NCBI GenBank assembly: GCA_003978475.1
Contig: QNZR01000167.1
Span: forward strand, 1-22,206
DNA: 22,206 nt
Direction of reading: 5' to 3'
From: Sulfurimonas sp.
Lineage (GTDB): Bacteria > Campylobacterota > Campylobacteria > Campylobacterales > Sulfurimonadaceae
Every line of letters begins with the position of its first letter. Position 1 is the first letter of the stretch. The position numbers were made by a program, and so were the translations under genes. The notes under the pieces were generated by a model that was not told the DNA's origin, did no database searches, and saw only the letters and a list, made by a program, of their open reading frames with translations. This document shows positions 14,108-21,800 of the stretch, piece after piece.

Positions 14108-15604
14108 TTACGATATTTTCTCATGAAAAGTCTTGTAAAAATCAGGCAGCCTGTCGGCCTCGAGCGGTTCTGCCAGATAGAACCCCTGTGCCGCATCAAT
14201 ATGGAGCATTTTACTAACTTCCAGATGCTTGTCAATCTCAATGCCTTCAGCAACAACACTCAAATTCATCACATGACCCAGCGCAATCATGGTAGCCACC
14301 AACTCTTTATCTTTCCGGTTAATCAAAATTTCGTTAATCAGAGATTTGTCTATTTTGATTGAATCGACCGGCAAACGCTTCATATACCCCACAGACGAAT
14401 ACCCTTTTCCAAACTCGTCAATTGCCAACTTCACGCCCAGTGCTCTAAGTTTATGCATGGTCGGTATAATCTGCTCCGCTTCATGCATGACGTACGATTC
14501 CGACATCTCCAGCTCAATAAGAGAAGCATCAACCTGATGGGTGTCAATTGCCTTTTTCACTATGGCGACAAAATCCGGATCTTTGAGCTGCATTAACGAA
14601 ATATTCATAGATATTCGGGTCGGTCGACCCTGCTCACAAAAAACACGACACTGTCGGCACACTTCCTGAATAACCCAGGCTCCAATGGAGAGAATAAGAT
14701 GACTTTTTTCAGCATGGGGAATAAATTCCGAAGGCGCTACAAGCCCCTCTCCGGGTCGATTCCAGCGAATAAGGGCTTCAGCTTCCTGAATGGTGGCGTT
14801 ATTGAAGTTGATTCGCGGCTGATACATTAAAACGAACTGCTTTTGTACCAGTGCCTGCTCCAGTGCATCGTTCATGGCACGACTTTTTTTGACCTGTTCA
14901 TCCAGTTCACCGGTATAAAATTTATACCCGTTTTTACCATTCTCTTTGGCTTGATACATAGCAATATCGGCCGCTTTAAACAGACTTAACCGATACACCC
15001 CGTTATCGGGGTAGATGCTAATGCCGATACTAAAACTCACCGACACCCTGTGACCATCAATATTCAGTGGCTTCTTAAAACTCTGTATGACCCGCTCTGC
15101 AGTAATAAAAGCTAATGAAGATTCATTGATTTCATCCAATATAATGACAAATTCATCGCCGCTGATGCGCCCTACGACATCATTGCCCCGAACCAGATTC
15201 CGCAATCGTTTCGCCACGCCAACAAGCACACTGTCACCGACATCATGACCCAGAGTATCGTTAATGGCTTTAAAGTTGTCCATATCCAGGTAGAGAATGG
15301 CGAACTTCGAACCGTCGCGCTCGCAACGGGCGATAATTTTATCGATAAAGTTATCGACGGCACGCCGATTCAGCAGCGACGTCAGAGCATCACGAAAAGC
15401 AATCTGCTCCAACGCCGTATAGTCGCGACGGTCATCTTGCTCTTTTGCACTCACCGCAATGTAGAGTATCACGGTATTGACTAAAGCCAGCAACAGGTAA
15501 ATACCGTGATAGATACTGTTTGACGCCGTCTCCACAATATAAAGTGTGGTTACCACCAACGCCAACGTTACTATTGATGCCGCCACCATACAGAGCTTTT
15601 TCAC
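14108..15604 (-). CDS. Membrane-anchored diguanylate cyclase/phosphodiesterase (GGDEF-EAL)
   Basis: Two N-terminal membrane helices (about 3-25 and 32-52) lead directly into a GGDEF domain (about 65-232) and an EAL domain (about 245-495). The GGDEF signature is SGDEF at 148-152, a variant found in active cyclases, and an inhibitory RxxD site (RGND, 139-142) precedes it. In the EAL domain the EAL at 276-278, Asn334, Glu366, Lys418, AEGIE at 452-456 and Gln473 are present. However, the usual DDFG reads DEFG (396-399), replacing a metal-binding Asp with Glu. Cyclase activity looks likely; phosphodiesterase activity is uncertain. There is no PAS, GAF or HAMP sensor. GTG is the start. The protein would set local cyclic di-GMP levels. 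Confidence 0.92.
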   Translation of the reverse strand: MKKLCMVAASIVTLALVVTTLYIVETASNSIYHGIYLLLALVNTVILYIAVSAKEQDDRRDYTALEQIAFRDALTSLLNRRAVDNFIDKIIARCERDGSKFAILYLDMDNFKAINDTLGHDVGDSVLVGVAKRLRNLVRGNDVVGRISGDEFVIILDEINESSLAFITAERVIQSFKKPLNIDGHRVSVSFSIGISIYPDNGVYRLSLFKAADIAMYQAKENGKNGYKFYTGELDEQVKKSRAMNDALEQALVQKQFVLMYQPRINFNNATIQEAEALIRWNRPGEGLVAPSEFIPHAEKSHLILSIGAWVIQEVCRQCRVFCEQGRPTRISMNISLMQLKDPDFVAIVKKAIDTHQVDASLIELEMSESYVMHEAEQIIPTMHKLRALGVKLAIDEFGKGYSSVGYMKRLPVDSIKIDKSLINEILINRKDKELVATMIALGHVMNLSVVAEGIEIDKHLEVSKMLHIDAAQGFYLAEPLEADRLPDFYKTFHEKIS

Positions 15605-15643
15605 ACAACCGTCTCTCTTTTATTGTCATTCTTGATTAAATAG

Positions 15644-15649
15644 ATTGTA
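15644..15649 (-). promoter_or_regulatory. Candidate -10 box of the GGDEF-EAL gene
   Basis: The minus strand reads CTGATACAATC, with TACAAT about 40 nt before the GTG start. Weak support only. Confidence 0.35.
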
Positions 15650-15719
15650 TCAGTATTTTAATGAACGCTATTCTATCACAAAAGTATTAAACAACATTAA
15701 ATTAAGAATATCACTATTG

Positions 15720-16121
15720 TTATTTTCTAGAATATAACGCTTTTTGAAGTATCCTATCAATTTGTCGGGCATACGAGGGATTCTGATGGCGCAGTGCTTT
15801 GTCAAATCGTACAATCGTTGCCGCTTTAATTTTAGCATGCCGGCACATCTGTTGTATCACGGTGGCATAGGCATCAAAGTGTTCAATCGTGCCGTAATAT
15901 GTCATGATATCTTCAGCAGCCTGTTCCAGTGCCTCCGGTGTGCTTGCAGCATCTGCCACACACGCTTGCAACTCCAAAAATGTAGGCGTCGCTGCCGCCA
16001 TACCATGACCGGGTGCTCGGGTGTCTTCCGTTTTAGAGCGTTTAATATAATACCATACCAAAGCAACCAATACCAATAGTAACACTAAAATACCGACAAA
16101 AAGATACGAAGAGACTGCCAT
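15720..16121 (-). CDS. Small single-span membrane protein with helical cytoplasmic domain, unknown function
   Basis: The 133-residue protein has one N-terminal membrane helix (SYLFVGILVLLLVLVALVWYYI, written here as residues 5-26) followed by a basic stop-transfer KRSK. The remainder is soluble and predicted helical, with segments TFLELQACVADAASTPEALEQ, DIMTYYGTIEHFDAYATVIQ and IVRFDKALRHQNPSYARQIDR. This resembles an orphan helical-repeat or scaffold domain, but I do not recognise a family. It is the first gene of the minus-strand block, diverging from the Sel1 gene. The 115-bp gap to the GGDEF-EAL gene holds nothing distinct besides a weak promoter. Confidence 0.7.
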   Translation of the reverse strand: MAVSSYLFVGILVLLLVLVALVWYYIKRSKTEDTRAPGHGMAAATPTFLELQACVADAASTPEALEQAAEDIMTYYGTIEHFDAYATVIQQMCRHAKIKAATIVRFDKALRHQNPSYARQIDRILQKALYSRK

Positions 16122-16139
16122 ACAAACACCTCTGGTTAT

Positions 16140-16156
16140 TTTACATGTATTTTATC
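16140..16156. repeat. TACATGTA palindromic repeat in divergent region
   Basis: TTTACATGTATTTTATC is identical over 17 nt to the copy at 6119-6135. It lies 19 nt upstream of the minus-strand membrane protein start, within its likely leader or promoter. Confidence 0.75.
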
Positions 16157-16241
16157 AAAAAATGGGGTTCTTGTCTTATAAACTTTAAATTATCTTGATG
16201 AATTAAGTAAAAATATTACTTAAAATAATATTAATAATAGC

Positions 16242-16274
16242 AATATTATTATTTTTTATACGAATAATAATATT
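16242..16274. repeat. 12-bp AT-only inverted repeat in the 280-bp divergent intergenic region
   Basis: AATATTATTATT (16242-16253) and AATAATAATATT (16263-16274) are perfect inverted repeats around a 9-nt spacer. A third, overlapping arm (AATAATATT, 16224-16232) gives an alternative pairing. The 280-bp region between 16122 and 16401 contains this, one TACATGTA palindrome and an ATGCATTA direct repeat, but no open reading frame. Confidence 0.6.
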
Positions 16275-16342
16275 TTTGTTATTTATGGCGATTTTAAGAA
16301 AACGTTTTAATAAATCAGGTTATCATTACCCAAATTAATAAT

Positions 16343-16377
16343 ATGCATTATAAATTTCAGGTCACGATAATGCATTA
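16343..16377. repeat. Direct repeat ATGCATTA upstream of the Sel1 gene
   Basis: ATGCATTA occurs at 16343-16350 and 16370-16377, 27 nt apart. The second lies inside the perfect palindrome TAATGCATTA (16368-16377). The pair sits 25-59 nt before the Sel1 start codon, a position suited to an operator. Confidence 0.4.
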
Positions 16378-16401
16378 ATTTGAAATTCACAGGAGCATCC
16401 A

Positions 16402-17145
16402 TTGAAAAAAACACTCGTTATCATCGCGACACAAATGTTACTCGTTAGTTCCGTTGCCGTTGCCGGCAATATTACAGAAATGAACAAGCATGCTTTTATG
16501 GCAGTTAAAACCAAGGCCGATAAAGGTGATGCAAACAGTCAATTTGCGCTTGCCGGGATGTACTATCAGGGCATCGTCACTGAAAAAGATCATAAAAAAG
16601 CGGCAGAAATTTATAAAAAAGCCGTCAAAAACGGTCATGTTAAAGCCATGTTCAACCTGGGAGTCATGTACCATAACGGCGATGGTGTCAAACAGGATAT
16701 GGATGAAGCCATTCGACTCTTTCAAAAAGCCGCTGACAAAGGTGACAGTAAATCCATGATGCATATGGCAGACATGTATTACAAAGGCGACGGCATTGCA
16801 CAAGACTCTTCAAAAGCTTACCATTGGTACAAAAAAGCTGCCGATGTCGGGTACCCGGCAGCACAGTACAAGGTAGGCATTATGTACAAAGAGGGGGTGG
16901 GTGTTACCCAAAACATCAAGCAGGCCATCCAATATCTAAACCGATCAGCACTGCAAAGTTATCCGCAGGCACAGTTTGTTTTGGGAAAGATGTATCATGA
17001 AGGAGACGGCGTGCCAAAAGATACGAAGCAGGCTAAAGAACTCATTCAAAAAGCTTATATTAATGGCAGCGATGAGGCCAAAGTCATCCTAGAGCAAAAC
17101 AATTGGCATATTGATATACCTGAAGAGGTGCATCTTAAAGAGTAG
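16402..17145 (+). CDS. Exported Sel1-repeat protein
   Basis: A signal peptide (about residues 1-21, ending SVAVAG) precedes five Sel1-like repeats of 36 residues covering about 44-223. Each carries the pattern A.Y.LG.MY..G.GV..D...A...Y.KAA..G (for example NLGVMYHNGDGVKQDMDEA). Such alpha/alpha solenoids act as protein-protein scaffolds; the Helicobacter cysteine-rich Hcp proteins are relatives, but this one lacks the cysteine pairs. The start is TTG at 16402 with AGGAG 6 nt upstream. No ATG is better placed, and MKKTL is a natural signal-peptide beginning. It is 74 bp upstream of the cytochrome c gene on the same strand. Partner unknown; a periplasmic role is inferred from the signal peptide. 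Confidence 0.9.
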   Translation: MKKTLVIIATQMLLVSSVAVAGNITEMNKHAFMAVKTKADKGDANSQFALAGMYYQGIVTEKDHKKAAEIYKKAVKNGHVKAMFNLGVMYHNGDGVKQDMDEAIRLFQKAADKGDSKSMMHMADMYYKGDGIAQDSSKAYHWYKKAADVGYPAAQYKVGIMYKEGVGVTQNIKQAIQYLNRSALQSYPQAQFVLGKMYHEGDGVPKDTKQAKELIQKAYINGSDEAKVILEQNNWHIDIPEEVHLKE

Positions 17146-17219
17146 CGTAACTTCCTGTTTACTTTGACAGGGTATATTTATATCTAACCTTCAAAGTACA
17201 TCGTTAGTAAAGGAATAGC

Positions 17220-17678
17220 ATGAAAAACGTACTCATTCTTATGCTTATCTCCGGTGCCATTGCTTCAGCGGCACCCGAGGGATCTGAAATATTTAAAAAA
17301 TGTGCCATCTGTCATGGCGATAAAGCCCAAAAACATTCTCTTAATGTCAGCAAGATTATTGCCGGTATGCCGGAGAGCACCATTATCAAAACACTAAAAG
17401 CCTACCAATCCGGTGAGCTTAATCAGTACGGCTTCGGTCAGATGATGCAGGGTCAGGCTACCAAACTCTCCGCATCCGAGATGAAAGCGGTCGCACGATA
17501 TGTTGCATCACTGCCTCCCGTAGAACCCTCCAAAGAATCTTCTAAAGAAAAAGAAGAACAATCGGCGAATGACCTGGAATACAATCGTTTCACCAGAGAC
17601 TTTTTTCAAGCCAATCCGAATGCTACGTTTGCCGAAGCCACAAAAGCTTGGAAAGCGAAACAGGCTGCCGCTAAATAA
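17220..17678 (+). CDS. Periplasmic monohaem cytochrome c (class I-like) with extra C-terminal tail
   Basis: A signal peptide (1-18, cleavage near ASA-APE) precedes GSEIFKKCAICHGDKAQ with the single haem site CAICH at 28-32. Candidate Met ligands are Met75/Met76 in GFGQMMQGQA, and the terminal helix is MKAVARYVASLPP at 88-100. This is a small c-type cytochrome of about 80 residues, likely an electron carrier. A Lys/Glu/Ser linker (103-117) then leads to a separate tail, LEYNRFTRDFFQANPNAT and FAEATKAWKAK, rich in aromatics and not part of the cytochrome fold. AAGGA precedes the ATG. Haem attachment would need CcsBA, encoded 1.2 kb downstream on the other strand. The lipoprotein gene follows after 33 bp. 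Confidence 0.92.
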   Translation: MKNVLILMLISGAIASAAPEGSEIFKKCAICHGDKAQKHSLNVSKIIAGMPESTIIKTLKAYQSGELNQYGFGQMMQGQATKLSASEMKAVARYVASLPPVEPSKESSKEKEEQSANDLEYNRFTRDFFQANPNATFAEATKAWKAKQAAAK

Positions 17679-17711
17679 TCAACAACTCAATCAACAACAA
17701 AAAGGATAACA

Positions 17712-18626
17712 ATGAATAAGATATCTATGAGTTTGGCTCTTGCCGCCCTGCTGATGTACGGCTGTAGCGATAAGCCCGAAGAGTCCGAGAGTACTGCGGC
17801 CGAAGTTTCCGCAGCAGTCACACAACCGACGGTCAACGAGGATGCCATTGAAGAGAATCTTTACGGTACTACCACCAAGCAGGTTGCTGCACAAGCAGCC
17901 GCACCGCAGGAAAAATCGGCGCAGGTCAATGCCATTCCTCACACGGGAACGGTTCTTGAAACCATGGATGCGGCAGGATATACCTATGCCAAAGTGAACG
18001 AAGGCGGTAACATTTACTGGATAGCAGGACCTAAAACGACCATTGCTGCCGGTGATGTCATCTCATTTACCGAACAGATGGTTATGAAAGATTTTACCAG
18101 TAAAACACTCAACAAAACATTTGACTATCTGGTATTTGCCAACACCATTGTTCCTGCAGATACAACATCGCCTGCGGCAGCCCATCAGGCAGCGGCACTT
18201 CCCGCAGGCGATGCTGCCCATAACTGTGATGACTGTGGCAGTAAAGATGCCAACAACACCGCCAAATCGCCTCATGCTGCTAAAGCAGCACCTCAAACAG
18301 CGGCGGCCACAGAGATAATTAAAGTCGACAAGCTTCCTAATGGATTTACCATCGAAGAGCTGTATGCACAGAAAAATGACTTAAACGGCACCGTTGTGTC
18401 ATTCAACGCCAAAGTGCTTAAGGTATCGAAAAATATTATGGGCAAGGACTGGGTGCATCTGCAAGATGGCTCTACTGCCAATGACATTACCGTAACCGGA
18501 CTCGACACTGCCGTTAATGTCGGAGATACCGTCACCGCAAAAGGTACGTTAAAAACAGACGTCGATTTTGGCTATGGTTATTTCTTCCCTGTTATTGTAG
18601 AAGAAAGTACCCTTAGCGTCAGATAA
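17712..18626 (+). CDS. Lipoprotein with two predicted OB-type domains (NrfJ-like)
   Basis: The signal peptide ends LLMYGC with lipidated Cys18. After an acidic, alanine-rich linker, residues 77-147 (GTVLETMDAAGYTYAKVNEG, then IYWIAGPKTTIAAGDVISF and the MKDFTSKTLNKTFD segment) resemble NrfJ-type periplasmic OB-fold proteins linked to cytochrome c nitrite reductase. A second linker has HNCDDCGSKD with a CxxC (172-175), lacking the His needed for haem. The second domain (about 209-304) has NGTVVSFNAKVLKVSKNIMGKDWVHLQDG and VGDTVTAKGTLKTD, again OB-like. The two modules may bind a partner such as the cytochrome encoded 33 bp upstream. AAAGGA precedes the ATG. Function is inferred from fold resemblance only. 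Confidence 0.7.
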   Translation: MNKISMSLALAALLMYGCSDKPEESESTAAEVSAAVTQPTVNEDAIEENLYGTTTKQVAAQAAAPQEKSAQVNAIPHTGTVLETMDAAGYTYAKVNEGGNIYWIAGPKTTIAAGDVISFTEQMVMKDFTSKTLNKTFDYLVFANTIVPADTTSPAAAHQAAALPAGDAAHNCDDCGSKDANNTAKSPHAAKAAPQTAAATEIIKVDKLPNGFTIEELYAQKNDLNGTVVSFNAKVLKVSKNIMGKDWVHLQDGSTANDITVTGLDTAVNVGDTVTAKGTLKTDVDFGYGYFFPVIVEESTLSVR

Positions 18627-18638
18627 TTTACATGTAAA
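18627..18638. repeat. TTTACATGTAAA palindrome directly after the lipoprotein stop codon
   Basis: A perfect 12-nt palindrome begins at the first base after the TAA. It is followed 5 nt later by the GC-rich hairpin at 18644, so the two may act together at the transcript end. Confidence 0.8.
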
Positions 18639-18643
18639 ACGCT

Positions 18644-18664
18644 CTTCTCCCAATCCGGGGGAAG
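18644..18664. terminator. GC-rich hairpin downstream of the lipoprotein gene
   Basis: CTTCTCCC and GGGGGAAG pair over 8 bp (one U:G) around AATCC. On the plus strand a T/C-rich stretch follows. On the minus strand GCGTTTTAC follows the stem, so it may also stop transcripts from ccsBA. Confidence 0.5.
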
Positions 18665-18791
18665 TGTGCGCCTCTTCTCTTTTCCATCTTCTTCACATTA
18701 CACCGGGTAACAATATTTGGCATATTGCTCTTATACTATTCTATGAACGATGAAATTGATGCCGGTTTTAGAGCTGTTTTCGATGCGATCG

Positions 18792-18839
18792 CTCAGCACT
18801 CGGAGCTGAGATACTCCGCCCTGAGCAGAAATGCTCAGG
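18792..18839. repeat. Pair of hairpins at the 3' end of ccsBA
   Basis: CTCAGC/GCTGAG (18792-18810, 7-nt loop) and CCTGAGC/GCTCAGG (18820-18839, 6-nt loop) are adjacent hairpins sharing the CTCAG sequence, with an alternative CGGAG/CTCCG pairing between them. They lie 3 nt beyond the ccsBA stop and are probably transcript-end structures; neither has a strong U-tract. Confidence 0.5.
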
Positions 18840-18841
18840 TA

Positions 18842-21800
18842 CTACTTTGCTTTTGTAATTTTTACTAATTTATTACGATTGAATGAGGCTCCCACAATCA
18901 TAATAATGACAGTAGAAACCGCGTAATAGACCCATGAAGGAACAGGAATCGGATCGCCTGATGCATAAGAATGCAGTCCGGACAGATAATAGTTCACTCC
19001 GAAGTAGGTCATAATAATGGAACTGTATGCCACAACAGCCGCCGCATTAAACAGAAAATTGGAGCGCAGTGCCGGTACAAAGCGCATATGTACAACAAAG
19101 ACATAAACCAAGATACTCACCAGTGCCCAAGTCTCTTTAGGGTCCCAACCCCAATAGCGACCCCAGGATTCATTGGCCCAGACACCACCTAAGAAGTTAC
19201 CGATAGTCAATAAAAAGAGACCGACAATCATCGACATTTCACTGATCCGTGTTGCTTCTAGAATATTGATACTGATACGTTCTCGTTTTTTCTTATCTTT
19301 GAGCATCATATAGAAGATTAAGACAATAAATCCCAGAAGCGTACTCAGACCCAAGAAGCCGTAGCTCGCCGTAATAATGGAGACATGTATGGTCAGCCAA
19401 TAGGATTTTAACACCGGTACCAGTGTGGTAATTTGCGGATCAAGCCAGCTTAAATGTGCTACAAACAGCACAATACCGGCAAATAAACCGGTCGTTGCCA
19501 ACGCCAGTTCTGATGATCGTGCAAATAAAATACCGGCAAGTACAATAGACCATGAAATATAAAGCATCGCTTCATAACCGTTACTCCAGGGGGCATGTCC
19601 GGAAATATACCAACGCATGCCCAGGCTAATGGTATGGGCAATAAATCCCAATACAAACACCACTAAGACAATGCGGGTTGCCTTTGTCAGGTTCAATGTC
19701 GGTTTGGCAATACGAACAAAGATCAAGATCAACAAGATCAATCCCGAAAGAAGATAGATAGGATAAAGTCGCTCAAAAATCTGTAGTTTATTGTAAAGCA
19801 ATTCCGCTTTCGTAATACTCTCATCCGGAATCACTGCTGCACCATATTTTTGCTGATACGCCTTAATGGCATCTATGGCAGCATTCGCCTGATCCCAGTT
19901 TCCTTCGCGAAGCCCTACGGCCAGCCCTTTGGCATTTTGTCGTAATAGCTCCCGCACTTCGGCTGCTGCCTTGGGAGGAAAGGTTGTTAATGCCTCTTCA
20001 GGATAATGCCATTTATTTGCCATCTCGCCTTCTAGGGGAAACACATTCATAAAACGTCCCGAGTAGACATAATAGGCAACATTAACCCGCTCATCGACCT
20101 TAATAACATCCTTCTCAAAGGTTCCTCGTTCTGCCGGTCGCTTGCGAAGCGCCTCTTCTGCGATACTTGCAAGTTTATAATTGCCATGATTGTCAAAAGC
20201 ATTCACATAGGCAAATCGCTTTTGTGATGCCGTCATTCCGAGCAATGTTTTAAGCTTGGGATGCGATGCCTTAATCATTTCAAGTTCTTTCCATGCATCC
20301 GGTCGCGACGCCATCCCTAAAATAATCTGGTTGTGATTCAGACCAAACATACTGCTGGTTCCCGCTATTTTGTTCAGCAGGTTTGTTGTTGCCGTATCCA
20401 GCGGCTTGGTTCGTCCATCTCGAGCCTGAACCAGCAATGTTGCATAATAGTCTGCATGATCTTGATTAATCTTGGAAACCTCCTGTATCAAGGCTTCCGT
20501 ATCTTTTGCCAACAGCGGCTGGCCGTAACTCAATGCCATCAATAATGCCGCAATCACCGGAACGGAAGCAGTAACTTCATACTTGGTACGTGCCAGTTTT
20601 CCAAACCGGCTGTAAGGACTTAGCAGTGTTAGTAAGAAGCCCATACCTAAGAGAATGTAGCCAATGTAGGTCGGCCACTTTCCGGGATCATGATTGACCG
20701 AAAGAATGGTGCCCTGCTCATCTTTATCGTAAGATGATTGAAAAAAGAGAAACCCTCCGTAATCGAGTATGTTATTCATATAAATTTTGCGTGGTTCGCG
20801 AACACCGTTTGCCTCATCAATAAGCGTCACATGACTCTCATACGACGACGGGCTCATAGAACCCGGATACTTCACAAGAACAAAATCACGCAACCACAGC
20901 GAAAATGGCAGTTGCAGCATTTTAGATCCCCATTCAATAGAGAGTTCAACATCACCCATGGTAAACATCTCGGCAAATCCTTTGTAACGTTTGCCTTTAC
21001 CCATTAAAGCGACTTCTTGATGCTCACCGTCATATTCCACATCAACAATGAGTGCGGAAAGAGGATCTGTGTTCATTTTCATTTTTCCCGAAGCCAAAGA
21101 CTCGGCTTCATCAACAACTTTCACACGTCCTTTTTCCAAAACTGACTTTACCACCAGCTGCACCCCGTTGATTGTATACAACGAACCGCCCTCCAGGGGA
21201 TATTCTGTATTTGCCTGAAAGACTTTTTGTTTTCGATCTGCCATGCGCATCCACTGAATGGGAACGTTCGAGATAAATGAGATACTATTATTTTTGTGCA
21301 TAAAACGGATGTACGGCGTTCGATTGATGGGCATCTTATCAAAATAGACCATCAGTGGTCCGGCGTCAACAAACTGTCCGCCATTTAAAAAATAGCTGTC
21401 AGGACCCTGCGGCGTCGAAATAACAAATGAGACCAGTGGCTCCCCGCCGGCGTCATCAACCGCCGTTTTCACTGCCTTGCCGATAAAGTCTTTATAGCTT
21501 ACTTCCAGCTCTTTACCATCAATATCCATACTGTAGTGAAACTTTTTGCCTCCCAATTCAGAAATATAGACCACTTCTTCAAGCTTGTGCTCTACATCAT
21601 CTTTTTTTGCCGATACCTGCAAATAGGCATCTGAGGAAATCATCTGATTTTGCATGGCACCCTCACGAATATGCATCACTCCTTCATAACCGAAGTAGCG
21701 CGTAATCCCCGAACCGACTAAAATAAATAAAAAAGCTACGTGAAAAATCAAGACGGGAATCTTCTTTTTCTGATACATTTTGTACCGGTAAATATTTCCA

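Noticed and set aside
16438..16803. Minus-strand 121-codon open frame inside the Sel1 gene
   Set aside because: It is antisense to the repeats; its periodic composition reflects the repeat structure of the real gene.
17164..17185. TTGACA followed by TATATT upstream of the cytochrome c gene as a sigma-70 promoter
   Set aside because: The spacing between the two boxes is far too short (3-9 nt), and no box lies about 17 nt downstream of TTGACA. The TACTTTGA/TCAAAGTA inverted repeat there has a long 23-nt loop and weak support.
18764..18774. GTTTTAGAGCT, identical to the start of the well-known type II-A CRISPR repeat
   Set aside because: It occurs once, with no spacing pattern, no second repeat, no cas gene and no anti-repeat partner. 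An 11-nt match in 22 kb can arise by chance.
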